Shown here one piece after another: positions 52,046 to 63,855 of a stretch of DNA of 64,000 nt. Position 1 is the stretch's first letter. Each line of letters starts with the position of its first letter. This DNA is from Yponomeuta sedellus (taxonomy: Eukaryota; Arthropoda; Insecta; Lepidoptera; Yponomeutidae). The notes under the pieces were generated by a model. That model had not been told where the DNA came from, made no database searches, and worked only from the letters and a program-made list of their open reading frames with translations. The stretch covers positions 19,127,889-19,191,888 of the forward strand of contig OW203732.1 of NCBI GenBank assembly GCA_934045075.1, written 5' to 3'. The position numbers and the translations under genes were made by a program.

Positions 52046-52660
52046 TGTTATGTTATTTTATTTGGACTCTCCATATCATCGTAGGTTTTAAGTATTGAGG
52101 TAAAAATTAAGTATTAAGCTCACCTTTGTACCAAATGAAAACATAAGTACCTGCTCCCTACCATGTAAAGATTGATGTACACTCGACATCACATCAACCT
52201 TTACACGAGTTGCAAAAACACCTATAATGCAATATAATAGAGTACATGGATGTAAAGAATGATGTGCTGCCGACTGTGCTCTATCCTGTCCCACCAATGA
52301 CACTCATTAAACGTAGTATCCTTTCTACCTTTTTCGTCCAATTATACGAAGACATTTTCCGTCAGCCAACACCTCTAGATCACATATCCTCACCCGTGAA
52401 CACTAAGAGCTATTAGTAGGTTATTAAGGTGGCCCCACACTCGCGCAGCTCAAAGGCGAGCCCGCAAAGTGACGCCTTTGTGTGAGGCACGGGAAACGCT
52501 CTGTGTGTTTTAACTTACTCCGCGCGACAAACTCTTTGTCTTACGGCACCTTTACAATACATCGCGTCCATAACGAAACATTCAAGGAGCATCTGCTGAA
52601 ATTAAAAAGTAGATAGATAGATAGAGCTATGCTCGGAGTTTCTCTGAAGGATAGGATTCG
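52046..52660. other. No gene; CTTTG-rich patch at 52440-52560
   Basis: GCTCAAAGGCGAGCCCGCAA, TGACGCCTTTGTGTGAGG and AAACTCTTTGTCTTACGG lie close together. I see nothing coding. Confidence 0.35.
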
Positions 52661-53015
52661 TAAAAAATGCCTCCGATAGAGAACCAAAGTTATAGACATA
52701 CGTATAGCTCAGAGAATTAGCGAGCTGGCCCATATCTCGCGAAAAACCGACAACCGTTGGAATAAACGTGTTCTTGAGTGGAGACCGCGACTCGGCAAAC
52801 GTAGTGCAGGACGCCATCCGACCAGGTGGGATGACGATCTGCGAAAGACTGCCGGCAGATGCTGGATGCGGGAAGCTGAAGACAGGGCGCTATGGAGCTC
52901 ATTAGGGGAGGGCTATGTCCAGCAGTGGACTAATATAGCCTGAAGAAGAAGAAGAATTAAAATTCTCTCATTAGGGGAGGGCTATGTCCAGCAGTGCACT
53001 ACATAATATAGTCTG
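52661..53015 (+). pseudogene. RTE-type LINE C-terminal fragment and tail
   Basis: Encodes AQRISELAHISRKTDNRWNK then RVLEWRPRLGKRSAGRHPTR and WDDDLRKTAGRCWMREAEDR, the RTE C-terminal region, ending QQWTNIA and a GAAGAAGAAG tail near 52955. A second copy of the last ~50 bp follows at 52967-53020, so the 3' end is tandemly repeated. Confidence 0.8.
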
Positions 53016-53069
53016 AAGAAGAATATAGATACAGGAAACTTTATTTTACATAAAAAAATACTTCTAAAC

Positions 53070-53130
53070 CTAACAGTACAGACGGCGGCCACCACGAAAA
53101 GTGACCTCTTCCAGACAACGTTTGGACGGA
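53070..53130 (-). mobile_element. LINE 3'-end fragment
   Basis: AAAAGTGACCTCTTCCAGAC and CAGACGGCGGCC match the reverse strand of 412-470. Confidence 0.5.
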
Positions 53131-53634
53131 TGAAAAGTACGAGTCTTCTCTCCCACGAAAGAAGCGCGATAGATTGAAATCGATAATGTTTCAATAGAAA
53201 TGTTATCGCAACCGAACACCTTGAAGATTCTAATAAGCTCGGATGTAAAATTAAACGTGTTACCGCGAAATGTGTCCCGGATACTCCGGCCGACCTTCCC
53301 TAAGTAGATTTCAATACGACTCCGCGTAGACGGTTAGTTACATTGATTGGTTTGAAAAGATCAAAGGAGTTGTCAATAGCTTTGATGTTTCAATCTGGAA
53401 AGGTTGTGAGACAAAGTGTCTTTGTGCTACTTCGTAGGATGCAGGTTGTTTGAGGCAACTTTGTGCCGGCCTCTTAACGCTACGACGAAACTTGCGACAA
53501 AGGGGAAGTGCAGCCCCTGGCGCCGTCAAAGACTCACGAAAAACTAGTCGCACGCATATCATAACAACGACATGAATAATTATGCCGCTCATGAGCACTG
53601 CTGCATAGGTAAGCCCTGCTTACGTCCCACTGCA
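53131..53634. promoter_or_regulatory. CTTTG/CAAAG cluster (candidate cis-regulatory)
   Basis: Seven such words fall between 53365 and 53535 (ATCAAAGGAG, GCTTTGATG, GACAAAGTGTCTTTGTG, ACTTTGTG, ACAAAGGGG, GTCAAAGACTC). It is otherwise unique sequence with no gene. Confidence 0.25.
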
Positions 53635-53684
53635 GGGAAAAGGGCAGAGCCCTCTCTCAGAGAGAGAGAGAGTTTGGGCTTTTT

Positions 53685-53852
53685 TAAAAACCTATTTCGA
53701 GGCTAAAAATTCCACACATGCCGGGATTCGAACCCGCGACCTCTGGCTATCCGTGCCAGCGCTCTTCCAACTGAGCTAATGGGCGACTAACGGCATCAGT
53801 GAAATTTCGAACCTCTTTACAATACTCTCTGTATTACGTACAGGCAGCTTAT
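53685..53852 (-). mobile_element. tRNA-like 308-bp repeat, truncated copy
   Basis: tRNA-like segment at 53714-53784 on minus (GCCCATTAGCTCAGTTGG), followed by the unit phrase GAAATTTCGAACCTC and ACGTACAGGCAGC on plus. It is a single orientation without a fold-back. It abuts an older SINE 3' end (CCACTGCAGGGAAAAGGGCA) at 53620-53675. Confidence 0.7.
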
Positions 53853-53936
53853 TCAGCGTGTCCATCACACGCGTGCAACGCAGATTGGAGATTTCAAACA
53901 GACATTCAAGTTTCAACACGACGCCTTTCCTTCACA

Positions 53937-54125
53937 GTGGCGGAGCGGTAGCGCATCTACCTACCATGCAAGAGGTCCCGGGTTCGAATCCCGGCTGGGA
54001 AAAAAAACCCCAGGTCTTAAATGTTTACATGTTTGTGATGTCGTTGTTTCTGGTTCCCACGACACAGGGTATCCTAGTGTGGGGCCAGAAGCAATGTATG
54101 TACCTGTATGTAAATGTTATGTTAG
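53937..54125 (+). mobile_element. tRNA-headed SINE
   Basis: Head GTGGCGGAGCGGTAGCGCAT with B-box GGTTCGAATCCC. The body is shared with 51878-52045 (GACACAGGGTATCCTAGTGT). Confidence 0.75.
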
Positions 54126-54430
54126 AGTGATATTGCAACTTGCGGACCGGTAGAACGCCGACTTCTCAATCGGGAGGTCACGGGTGTCAATTTCAGCATA
54201 TACCAATGACTTTATTTTCTAAGTTATATACATACATCTGTAAAGTTATAGTAGCAATACTACTGTTAAGAACCGTGAAGGAAAACATCGTTGGAAACCC
54301 GAGTGTCATGCTTCAGCGCTCGAAACTACCAATCCGCAGTGGGCAAGTGTGGTGATTAAGCCCATACTTTCTCCCTGAGAGAAGGCATGTGCCCTACAGT
54401 GGGACGCATATGTATAGGCCTGATTTGCCT
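54126..54430 (+). mobile_element. tRNA-headed lepidopteran-type SINE
   Basis: Head GCGGACCGGTAGAACGCCGA; body GTGAAGGAAAACATCGTTGG, CTACCAATCCGCAGTGGGCA and TCTCCCTGAGAGAAGGCATG. This phrase order is one I recognise from many moth genomes. Confidence 0.75.
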
Positions 54431-55737
54431 TATTTATGATACTAAATTCGCCCATACATGTAACTCGCTGATCAAAGTCGGATGTCGAAGAAATTGGTAC
54501 ATGTGGAAATTTTACCAGAACCTCTTAAATGTGAGACAAGCTTTCAAGGTATGCACTACTATCGCTAGACATTTAGACTATTATAGCCTATTATAGACTA
54601 TTACAGCTAGACTGTTATAGATTTTAGTGACAGTTGGAACGTTCCTTTTGCATTATTAACTGGGACTTTTGAAGGGAGTAGACTCAACACTGTAAAGACG
54701 TGGATAACAATTACGCCTCTGTTGAATAAACAGGCATCTGTTCTGTTATTTAGAAAGGACTTAAAAAGTTTCGCTCGCCCGCCGCATCCGTGTTCGTGAT
54801 TGTTTTCATTCCAGTAATGGCTTGCAGGAATATACTTAACCAGATTGAGTAACTTCACGACGAAAGAGAAAACAACCGACTTAAAAATATTAGCTAAAAA
54901 CGTTTCCGAGTACGAATCAAAGAGGCACCTAATTTATAAATTGCAATTACACCGGTAGTCTCGACTTCAAACGGGAGGCACAAATGGATAAGAAAAAAAT
55001 TAGAAACGAAGAGATTAGGAACACTAAATTTAATTACAAAGCGAACTCTCAACGCTCGAATATAACAAATTGAAGAGGATAAACGCGACAAAGTAAAAGA
55101 AAAAACACACCCAAAAGGAAACTCGGAGCATTGATATAAACGAAATTTAAATTAAGTACAAAGGGAAAGAAGATGAAAAAAATCCTTTCATTGAAAGCTC
55201 TCATCCCCGAGTCAGAGGGCTGGCTACATCAAAGACGCACCTCTCTTGAGTCTATCCTTATCTGTGCGAAACCGAGTTTGGAAATTAGCACAGAGCGATC
55301 CTTTTCCTGGGAGACGCGGTCAAAGACATAGCCTCCTGCGCACCCTTTCACCAGCATTACGCTTTCATGAGGTGCTTTTTGTATAATTTGCGGGCTAATG
55401 CAATACTCTAAGTCGGAATCCGCCTAATAATGTTTCGGTTTAATTTGTTGCTTCCCACGAGTGTGTTGGGCGGGCCCGGTACACGCGCTGCAAAGGACCG
55501 TTTGATCTTGCGCGGAAGTTTTTACCTGAACGATACAATTTAATGAGACGATTCACTTTGAGGGAAGTCCTCATGATTTGGATAGAAATAGAAAGCAGCC
55601 AGGCGCTTTGAAGTCTTCATCCTGAATTGATTGGCAACAATCTTCGGGTCCCTTCGAATTTTGGGGATGATCGAATGAAATAAGCAAAAAACTTAAAAGT
55701 ATTGTATGGAATCAGGCGTTACTTTGCGAAAATCCAT
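54431..55737. other. No gene seen
   Basis: A short tandem of ACTATTATAG words lies at 54570-54620. CAAAG words recur near 55229, 55320 and 55491. No coding sequence supported. Confidence 0.35.
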
Positions 55738-56002
55738 AATAGCATTAAAATGTGAACATTACTTTGCTAACCTCCGCCAAAAATCCCACAAGCACCATGC
55801 GGTCAGTTAATGCACCGCCCTCCCTCCCACTTTTTCAAGCAGAAGCAATCGAACACACCACAACCGACACCAATACTAGTGTGAGAAAATGCACGACGCG
55901 TTTCGCCTCCAACACGAGGCATCCTCAGGCTCACAAGTTGTGAGGTGCATGTGGGATTTTTGGCGGAATTTAGCAAAGCAATTTTCACATTTTAATGCTA
56001 TT
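55738..56002. mobile_element. 265-bp inverted-repeat element (MITE)
   Basis: The ends AATAGCATTAAAATGTGAAC (left) and ATTTTCACATTTTAATGCTA (right) are inverse complements. The similarity continues inward through TTTGCTAA and CCGCCAAAAATCCCACA, about 57 bp in all. Frames on both strands inside it come from the inverted arms and are not genes. Confidence 0.8.
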
Positions 56003-57400
56003 TGAACTTAAAACTAGATAGCAAAACCCGTTTTTGGTATAAATGCTATCTAGTTCCAAGTCTGTGATCCTAGGTTTCCGGTCGTGAGTCGCCAAAGTCC
56101 TTATTTAGGTACATGACTGATAGAATAATCAGTCACTTTTTACAAAAACGACCTGTAAAACAAAGTATTTTTTTTCTATTGGTGTTGAACGACATGGAGT
56201 ACCTTAAGAATTTCGTTGATGTCTTTTATATGGAAAACATATGCAAGTAGATATTTTATCTCGTGTGATAGGCCGATATAGTTGGTAAAGTAGAACTTCT
56301 ACTATATGGTGAATTCATTCAAGGTTATGTCAGGGGATCATCAAACCACATGGTGACAAAGATGCACCAAAAAGCTTATCTGACGCTTTTTTTTAAACAA
56401 AGTATTTGGCCGAACGAAAAGTGATAAAAATCGAAAAAAAAAAACAATTGAGTTGTCGGACAACTCAATTGTGGTTTTAATTGTTTACGCATATCGGACG
56501 ATAGTTCTGAAATGTTTTCTAATATGTTAAATGCTTATAATAGGTTAGAAAACATTTCGGAATATCATGGTACTAACATTTCGAATTTGTATTCCGTTCG
56601 GAGTCAAAGGTCGGATATCAAGAATATTTACAAATATGTTATACCATTTAATAATACAATTAATTTATTAATACTATTTTCACTATAAAAAACTATTCCC
56701 ATACAAAACGGTAAACTAACTCAAGTTACTCCGTAGTGGTTCTTTTAAAAACAATCATAAGCGTCTATTAACACTATAACGCGTCAAGAATAGTAACGAT
56801 TCCATAAATATAAACATTAAAACACAAAGGATTAATCAAAAACGTTGAAAAGGAAACACTCAAAAGCAAGTAATAAAACATTTTGTATTGAATTTAAGAT
56901 CCGGACCGTAATAAAACTTACAAGAGAAGTTTAGTAAACAATAAAGTCCTTACACCAAGCAGGTTAGCAGGGTACCATTAGAAACAATACACCATACAAT
57001 CAAGAAGAAACAAAAGGCAACTTATATATTTTAAAACAAAGACAAAAACATATTCCGTGTAGAAGAAAAAAATGAACCGAAACAACAAAGGCTGTACCCA
57101 CCTTTGACGGATGCCGACGACGTAAAATATTTGCCAGAGGAAAAAAAGTTCTCTGTTGTTAGTATCTGAGAAGTTCGTAAGTTAGTTAGGAATGCCAAAG
57201 TCGAATATTTGTCTCTATACCTGAATTTGTACGGACACGAGTAGTTATTTTAATCAGTTATATCCAATTCACTTAAGGAAATCCGAGGGTTTTATATCCA
57301 CACGAAACTTTTCACATCTTCTACACAAAGAGCACAGACAACACTAATATTAACTGGAGAACTTCACTCAAATTAACTAGTTTCTCGGTTAAATGCGATT
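56003..57400. other. No gene; 14-bp hairpin at 56444-56472
   Basis: ACAATTGAGTTGTC and its inverse complement are separated by one base. Otherwise AT-rich sequence with nothing recognised. Confidence 0.4.
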
Positions 57401-58015
57401 ATATTATACTAAGTTACTAGAACAACAAGTTTGAATTCATTGACTTGAATTTCAAAAGTACGTTTGAATTACGAACGAAGCGCGATGAAAATTGCCGCGC
57501 AACCGACACGGTAGCGTCTACGACGGAAGCGTCCGCTCAACTGACAGCTAGCAACGTGCGCGCGTCGCACGTGGCCCTAAAAGTGGGCGGAGTTTCGACG
57601 AAAGAACGCCACCCCATTGGCCGTCGGCACCCTTTGATCGGTCGCCGACAACTAACTACATCGCGCTGTGCCTTAATCTCAGTAGTAACGTCCTTTTAAA
57701 ACAGGTAATTTTATTACAAAAAAGTGGATATTTTTTATGGTCAGTCGAGCGTGCGACGCGATAGCTCCGCTGCAGGTAAGGGGACGCAAAAGAAGATGAG
57801 TTTTTCCACATGCATGCAAACGGGATAGACAGGCGGGGTGCAGTCACTCGCGCTTTGCTGGGAGAGTACGTCAATGGGTTACGCTTACTGACTTGCGAAC
57901 ATAAGGTTTTTACATCCACTGCAGGCTCTGTTGCTGGCTGCAGCCTTGTAGGAACACTAACTAACATCAGAGTATACTTATAGTGTTATTTATAAAAAGC
58001 AATACCAGTAAAATT
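57401..58015. other. Moderately GC-rich unique sequence, no gene seen
   Basis: Frames at 57445-57699 (+) and 57656-57967 (-) have no recognised domain. A single CTTTGATCGG word occurs at about 57631. Confidence 0.3.
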
Positions 58016-58346
58016 CCTCTGGGACTATTAGTCTTTTATGGAAACGGATAGCTAGAGATCGTGTAAGATGGATGACACAAAGGGAAAAAGATCTATGCCC
58101 AGCAGTCGTTGCAGGTTTAAGCTTTGCAAGATCTGGTGACTTTTTTAGGTGAGAACATTAGCAGCAGAGTAATGTAACATTCATAAAAAGTCGATCCCAC
58201 TAAAACACTCTTAAGAATGAGTTAAATCCGGTTTATGAGAGGGATTCATCTGAAACTGTTAGTCTTCCATGGAAACGAATAGCGAGAGATTATGGAAGAT
58301 GGCACAAAGAGTAAAAAAATATCTGATCTACGCCCAGCAGTAACCG
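58016..58346 (+). repeat. Two diverged copies of a ~98-bp segment
   Basis: 58018-58115 and 58248-58345 share TTAGTCTT(T/C)(T/C)ATGGAAACG, ATAGC(T/G)AGAGAT and GCCCAGCAGT in order, about 230 bp apart. Possibly a decayed element end. Function unknown. Confidence 0.5.
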
Positions 58347-58599
58347 ATGATGATAACTTCATGGATGATGCAGTTTCTAAGGAAGACAAGAAAAATATGC
58401 AAAGTCTATAATGCATACTGCAGGTTTGATTTGTTAACCAACGAGACCGACTTGTCAGTGGGACATTGTAACACCAATGATTACTTTCTACCGAACGTAA
58501 GGAGAGCAGATCCGAAGACTTGCATCTTCATCCCAGCCTCGGCAAACAGTCTCTGCACACACGTTATGGGGTGCAATTATTAATGCAGATATGCGGCGC

Positions 58600-60260
58600 A
58601 CTGAAATAAGCAATATTCATAAATCGGGTCGCCGCCGCGGGCAATGATTGCTGGCGCACGCCAGCTTCGCGCTGCGATATCGCCGCGCGGTATTAATAAA
58701 GCGATGCAGTCTCCGCGTTATTACTCTGCGAGCTCCACAGCTCCGCACCCACACACGCGCCCCGCGTATAATGTCAAAGGGTGAGCGCGCAGCCTCACAA
58801 AGCGTAAGTGCAACCACTAAAAGCCAATCCTAAGTTTTATTGATACACATTGTATTGCGACAAAGTCTCCGCCGAGCGCCCCCCACTCACCCCAGCGGCG
58901 CTCACAAAGACAATATCGCGACGTCAAAGGAGTGGCGTTCCGCGCCCGCCGCCCCCGGGCCCGGCCACCCAAAGGAAATGAAAAATTAAATTGTCAACAC
59001 ATTTAATATCAGCGAAAACGTGCACGGCCTCGCCTTTGAGCTCACCTCCTTTGTGGAGGTCGCGTTCGCGGCTCCGGATTTAAGTATTAAAATTTCCAGT
59101 GGTAAAATTGAAATTCTGTTTAAGTTTAATTAGACGGCGCGCGAGTTCGAAGTCGCATTAGATCAGTGACGCTAATGAGGCCGTGTGTGAGCGCGTCACA
59201 GGTGCGGGGCTTGCAGGGGGCGCCCCGCGCCCGCGCCGCCCCCTCGCGTTTGATCGACGCCGCCGCTTTGACAATTATTAAAATTTGCCTCGTAGCTCTC
59301 TGGGCTCATCTTTTTCCGTCGCCTCGATTACGCCTCGGTTTTGTCTCATTAGGGCTTTTGTATGATATCGCGAGGCCTTTGATGTCGGCGCGGAAGACGG
59401 CCGCGGTCCACCTGCACTTTTATTGTGCGCCCTCCTCGAATTTGCACGCTTCACTTTGAGCCCCCGTTTGCGATTAGCGAGTGACCGGCGGCGGCGGACC
59501 GGCGCGGCGCTGCCGTGTGGCCGCGGCTCCGCCCCGATGGCTTTATTTTATTAAAGGTCAATCAGGCCCGACGATACGTGTCGGTACAGACAATACAGGT
59601 CGGCACATACATCGCTGGCCACTCGTATGTGTAGAGTTGTGTACGTCACTCGACACCCCTTTATTACTTTTGTGCTCTTTGTGTCGGCCGCCATCATTGA
59701 GCACACGCCTCGAATTAAAAGTTCTACAACGGACAATTTGAAGCTCGATTTTATTGGCGCCCAACGCGGGGCCGCCCGAAACCTGTGTGGAGGTCAACAG
59801 CGGCGCCCTGTGATCAGCGACCGTGCTGAAATCTGTTTGTAATTGTAATACCTACAATAGTTTGCGAACATATTTTATTTCAAAGCGATTCTTGTTGTCA
59901 ACTGAACAATTGGCGCCCGTCGTGGGACTTTTTTTATCTTTCGAACATAGCAGTATTTATACATTGTGAAGCGATCTCTGCAACTTTTAACATTCGCTCC
60001 AAAAAGGCACTTCAAACTCAATCTTTCAGAGTCGATCGTCACCGAGCCACAGCCACACCGCTACAGCCAATAAACCAAAAACGAGCGAAATAATTCGTCT
60101 GCCGCAAAACAGTTACCATTTGACCGAGCAACGCGAGTGAGAGAAAAAACCACGGGCGGACGTCTCGCTGTCCGGAGTGTCGGCAGCGGCGCGAGGGGCG
60201 CAAAGACAAAGCTTTGTTGGCAGAACCTTTGCTGTCGGCCCTTTAGCGGACAACTACCGA
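58600..60260. promoter_or_regulatory. GC-rich CpG-dense island with CTTTG/CAAAG words (candidate cis-regulatory)
   Basis: Unique CG-rich sequence (CCCGCCGCCCCCGGGCCCGG near 58945) without frames I can support. It has about 15 CTTTG/CAAAG words (for example near 58861, 58926, 59035, 59047, 59264, 59378, 59452, 60197-60235), against roughly three expected by chance. It could be regulatory sequence of a gene outside the window. Confidence 0.3.
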
Positions 60261-61388
60261 GGTGTGCAGGCCCGCGGGCGGTTGGATGTGCCTAATGTTA
60301 ATTGCCCTACGTGTCTTTCTTGTTTGAAGTGTAATTTCACGCTCCGGGTCCCATTTCATGGAACTACAATACATGATTTGTTATGACAATTCATTGCACA
60401 GCCGATTAAAACACAGATTAAGAAGAGAAATCGGATACGCAGTGTGCATACGATAGTCATCATAAATTTTATGATTTGTAGTATATGAAACGCTGCCCTG
60501 AAATTCAGACTGAAGAAAGATTTGATTGGTATCTAAATAATTAACTGTCCAGAAACTTTGATCACTACGGATAATAAAAACTGTATTAGCACGGATATTA
60601 CTCGTTTAATTTTACATTTTACAATTTTCCGACGTTTCGTTCCCAAGATCTTCCACTCCTCCCTGGTCTTGAGTCATGCTTTCCCACCTGGGTTAAAACG
60701 TTAAGAGATCGTCCCACCATCCTCGACTGCGATATCGGTGACATGGAACCTATTCGGTAGAAATGTTCGCCCATGTGTCTCGTAAGAACTAAAATAACAA
60801 TGGAACCAACTTGTAAGTGATTACTAAATACATTCAAACACCACCGGATAAGATGTGTTCTATTCAAGGCCTACTTTTTACCGAACAAAAGTTGTAACCA
60901 AATTGTGGTGCCCTAATTTATTTATTACCCTGTTTTCTACAGTAAAAGCCTCTTCCTCGTCGCCATTTACAAGCGCAGACGTTTAATAAAACTGAGAGAA
61001 TTGCCAATAAAACTGTTTACTCGATTGTCTTCGAATGTATTTTTATACGGCGCGCTCTCAGAGGAGATTGAAATAGTAATTTGGGCGTGGATCTGCACTC
61101 AGCCTGCGAGCTAAGTAAATTCGCTAGGCCCATGATGGCGGGCGGCGAGGATATCCTTAGAAGGCTACAAATAAAAAAAACCTTATAAGTGTATCTTCAG
61201 TATCTTTCTACAAAATTCTCAAAAACGGCCCCAGTAATCACGATTAGTCATTGACCAATCAAATGCAGCCAAGATGTGCTGCAAACTCTTTGATTGGTTC
61301 GTTCTGTGCGCCGTGCGTGACGTGAACGTTGATTGGGCGATAGTGACAACGTAACTGATAGTTCGATATCGACCTTTCTGTGTCTCTA
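60261..61388. other. No gene seen
   Basis: Nothing recognised. Confidence 0.35.
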
Positions 61389-61510
61389 GTGCTGGGGTAC
61401 GGGTCTCTTTCGGCATCGCAGGAAGGTTAGGCCATACTCCACCACGGGGCCCAATTCCGGGTTGGTGGAGGATTGTAAGACAGTAGCGGGGCTTATTGTC
61501 AGAACTGATG
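61389..61510 (-). mobile_element. 5S-rRNA-like SINE, 3' third only
   Basis: Holds GGGTACGGGTCTCTTTCGGC, TTAGGCCATACTCCACCACG and GGTTGGTGGAGGATTGTAAG. It ends before the 5S-like head. Confidence 0.65.
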
Positions 61511-62300
61511 GTTGGTCAAACCAATGACTTTATTGGTAACCCGTCCAACTATCTAGGTAGGTACCTCGCATGATGGCGGTCTAACCGATATTTTGCCGGG
61601 TAATACTGAACTCGCACCTATTGGTAACACACTTGACAAGACCTGCCCGCCATCCCACAATGGGGAAACTTAGATAGAAGTGACATTGCTTTTATAGCAC
61701 AGAAGACAGAATAGTGAAGATTTTTTTAATGCACTATAAAAAAATTTTGTTCGTTTTTCAGGGTTCCAAAAAATGCGAAAAAAGCAAGACTGTAAAAATA
61801 AAAAACATACCTATTAATTCAATTTTTTCATTGAACCCTAAAAGCTTTCCAAAAAAGATTGTAGATACGTAAAAACATTATTTTACGAAATTACTGAATC
61901 GATAAACGCTACATAAATCACATTACCTTCAAGTTGTGACGCCATAGTTTGAGTCAGATTTGTATGGCGCGTTTTCATTACGTGACTAGATTGCGACTTT
62001 GACAGGTCATATTATGAAAAGTCGTAGTCGTAGACATAGTCGTAGCGAAACAATTAACCAACTTTATTTATCTTTCAACATGTAAGTCACCATGACCTCT
62101 CAGATTATTAAAACATTTTTGTACAAGTTCTCCAAGTTCCCTTCTGGGGGTATTTCTTTAGGTGCTGATGGTGACTTAACCTACAGTTGGTAAATGCAAT
62201 TTGTTAAGGTGCATTTACACCCTGCAAGGGCACAACTAAACGGATAAAACACACATCAAATATTTTAAACTAATAAAAACACATCACATCCACAAACCTG
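61511..62300. other. No gene seen
   Basis: Nothing recognised. Confidence 0.35.
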
Positions 62301-62304
62301 TGAG

Positions 62305-62415
62305 CAATGAATTGCGGAAAACTGCAGGCAGCTGATGCTGGGTGCAGCAAGCTAAAGGGCGCTATGGGCTAAATCCAGCAGTGGACTAATATAGCCATAG
62401 CCTGAAGATGATGAA
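62305..62415 (+). mobile_element. RTE-type LINE 3'-end scrap
   Basis: AATTGCGGAAAACTGCAGGC, GGGCGCTATGG and CCAGCAGTGGACTAATATAG match the end at 52840-52945, heavily decayed. Confidence 0.6.
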
Positions 62416-62471
62416 TTGTCATCGCTCACACAAATTATGTATGTGTGTAAAACATGTTCTATTGAATTAAA

Positions 62472-62964
62472 TAAATTAATGTTATACTATTTTTATTTTT
62501 AATGCACTAACCCGTGCTAAGGACAAAGTTAAAAAACCTATTTAGAGGCTAAAAATTTCACCCATGCCGGGATTCGAACCCGCAACCTCTGGCTATCCGT
62601 GCCAGCGCTCTACCAATTGAGCCAATGGGCTACTCACCGGCATCAGTGAAATTTCGAACCTCTTTACACTATTCTCTGTATTACGTACAGGCAGCGACAT
62701 CTGGCTTAAGCAAATTGCATCAGTTACAGCCCCGACTACCTATTTTGCAGTTAGGTTTTACATCGGAACGATACAGTGATACAGTGATATGTGGGTACAG
62801 TGATATGTGAAAGAGGTTCGAAATTTCACTGATGCCGTGAGTCGCCCATTGGCTCAATTGGTAGAGCGCTGGCACGGATAGCCAGAGGTTGCGGGTTCGA
62901 ATCCCGGCATGGGTGAAATTTTTAGCCTCTAAATAGGTTTTTTAAATTTATGTTGTAAATTAAT
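62472..62964. mobile_element. tRNA-like repeat, head-to-head inverted pair
   Basis: A near-complete minus-strand unit (62485-62800, tRNA-like 62560-62630) faces a plus-strand partial unit (62808-62950, tRNA-like 62844-62914). The inverted arms are about 140 bp. The flanks TAAATTAAT at 62472-62480 and 62956-62964 are a possible 9-bp target duplication. The left outer end (CTATTTTTATTTTTAATGCA) and right outer end (CTCTAAATAGGTTTTT) are the same as at the 13.9 and 26.6 kb loci. A short GATACAGTGATACAGTGATA duplication lies at the joint. Confidence 0.72.
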
Positions 62965-63097
62965 ATTCCTAACACATTACCCTCTGATTTTCTTAATTAA
63001 ACGGGCACTATTGTAAATTACAGTAATCTACTCTACATTGTGCACGTGGATGCTACGGTACCCGAGGGTTTAATGAAATTATAGTTATCAAATAGAT

Positions 63098-63210
63098 TAA
63101 TTTCAACGTAAAGAATTTACATTCTGTTTACAGAATTTCAATGTACAATGTAAAATGTAAGCCGCCGCCTTCGGGCCATATTGTAGTGGAGAAAAAGGCG
63201 GTGGAAAAAA
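63098..63210 (+). repeat. AAAGAATTTACATT repeat copy
   Basis: TTTCAACGTAAAGAATTTAC, GTAAGCCGCCGCCTTCGGGC and TTGTAGTGGAGA match 29612-29765. Confidence 0.6.
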
Positions 63211-63855
63211 TCCTCTGTTATCATTGAATAGTTACTTCTGGTGATAAGAAATCTATTATCTATTTCTTCTGGAAATGGCAAACAGCCGAATGTCAACAAA
63301 TTACGCCCAAGTCACGTCTTGACACGAAATGGGAAAATTCTCATTTTTATAACTCAATTTTCATTTCTTTGTGAAGACTTGAATGGGTAACGTAATTTAA
63401 AATTTTGATTTTATAATGATACGACAGAATTAGGGAAATAAAAAAAAAATGGTCAAGAGGTTTGCACCATAACAAGGTGACTCAAACATGGTCAAGAGGT
63501 TTGCACCATAACAAGGTGACTCAAACATAACCGCCTCCTTGCAACAGACATTGTCTGCTACGCCCTAGCGCAGCGATTTCGGTAAGTACATTTTTCCATT
63601 CTTCACTCTGCAGATGTTTTCGTCGTATTGAATAGGCAATGCGATAAATTCGGTTTGCGGGTGCCGCGGAGCCACCAGGCAGACAACGCCGGGCGTCTGC
63701 CATCAAGATTGCATGAGAGACTGCATATTGAATTGTTGGCTGATTTGATGGATGGGGAACGCAGCGGGAGTTGAGAGAAAAACCGGCCAAGTGCAAGCCG
63801 GACTCATGCATCGAGGGGTTTATCACACTATACACACAATGACCTCAGATCATCA
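63211..63855. other. No gene; 39-bp tandem duplication at 63450-63527
   Basis: Two exact adjacent units starting TGGTCAAGAGGTTTGCACCA. The 104-codon minus frame at 63521-63835 has no recognised domain. Confidence 0.5.

Noticed and set aside
55752..55988. Paired frames on both strands
   Set aside because: They arise from the inverted arms of a MITE and share its repeated sequence.
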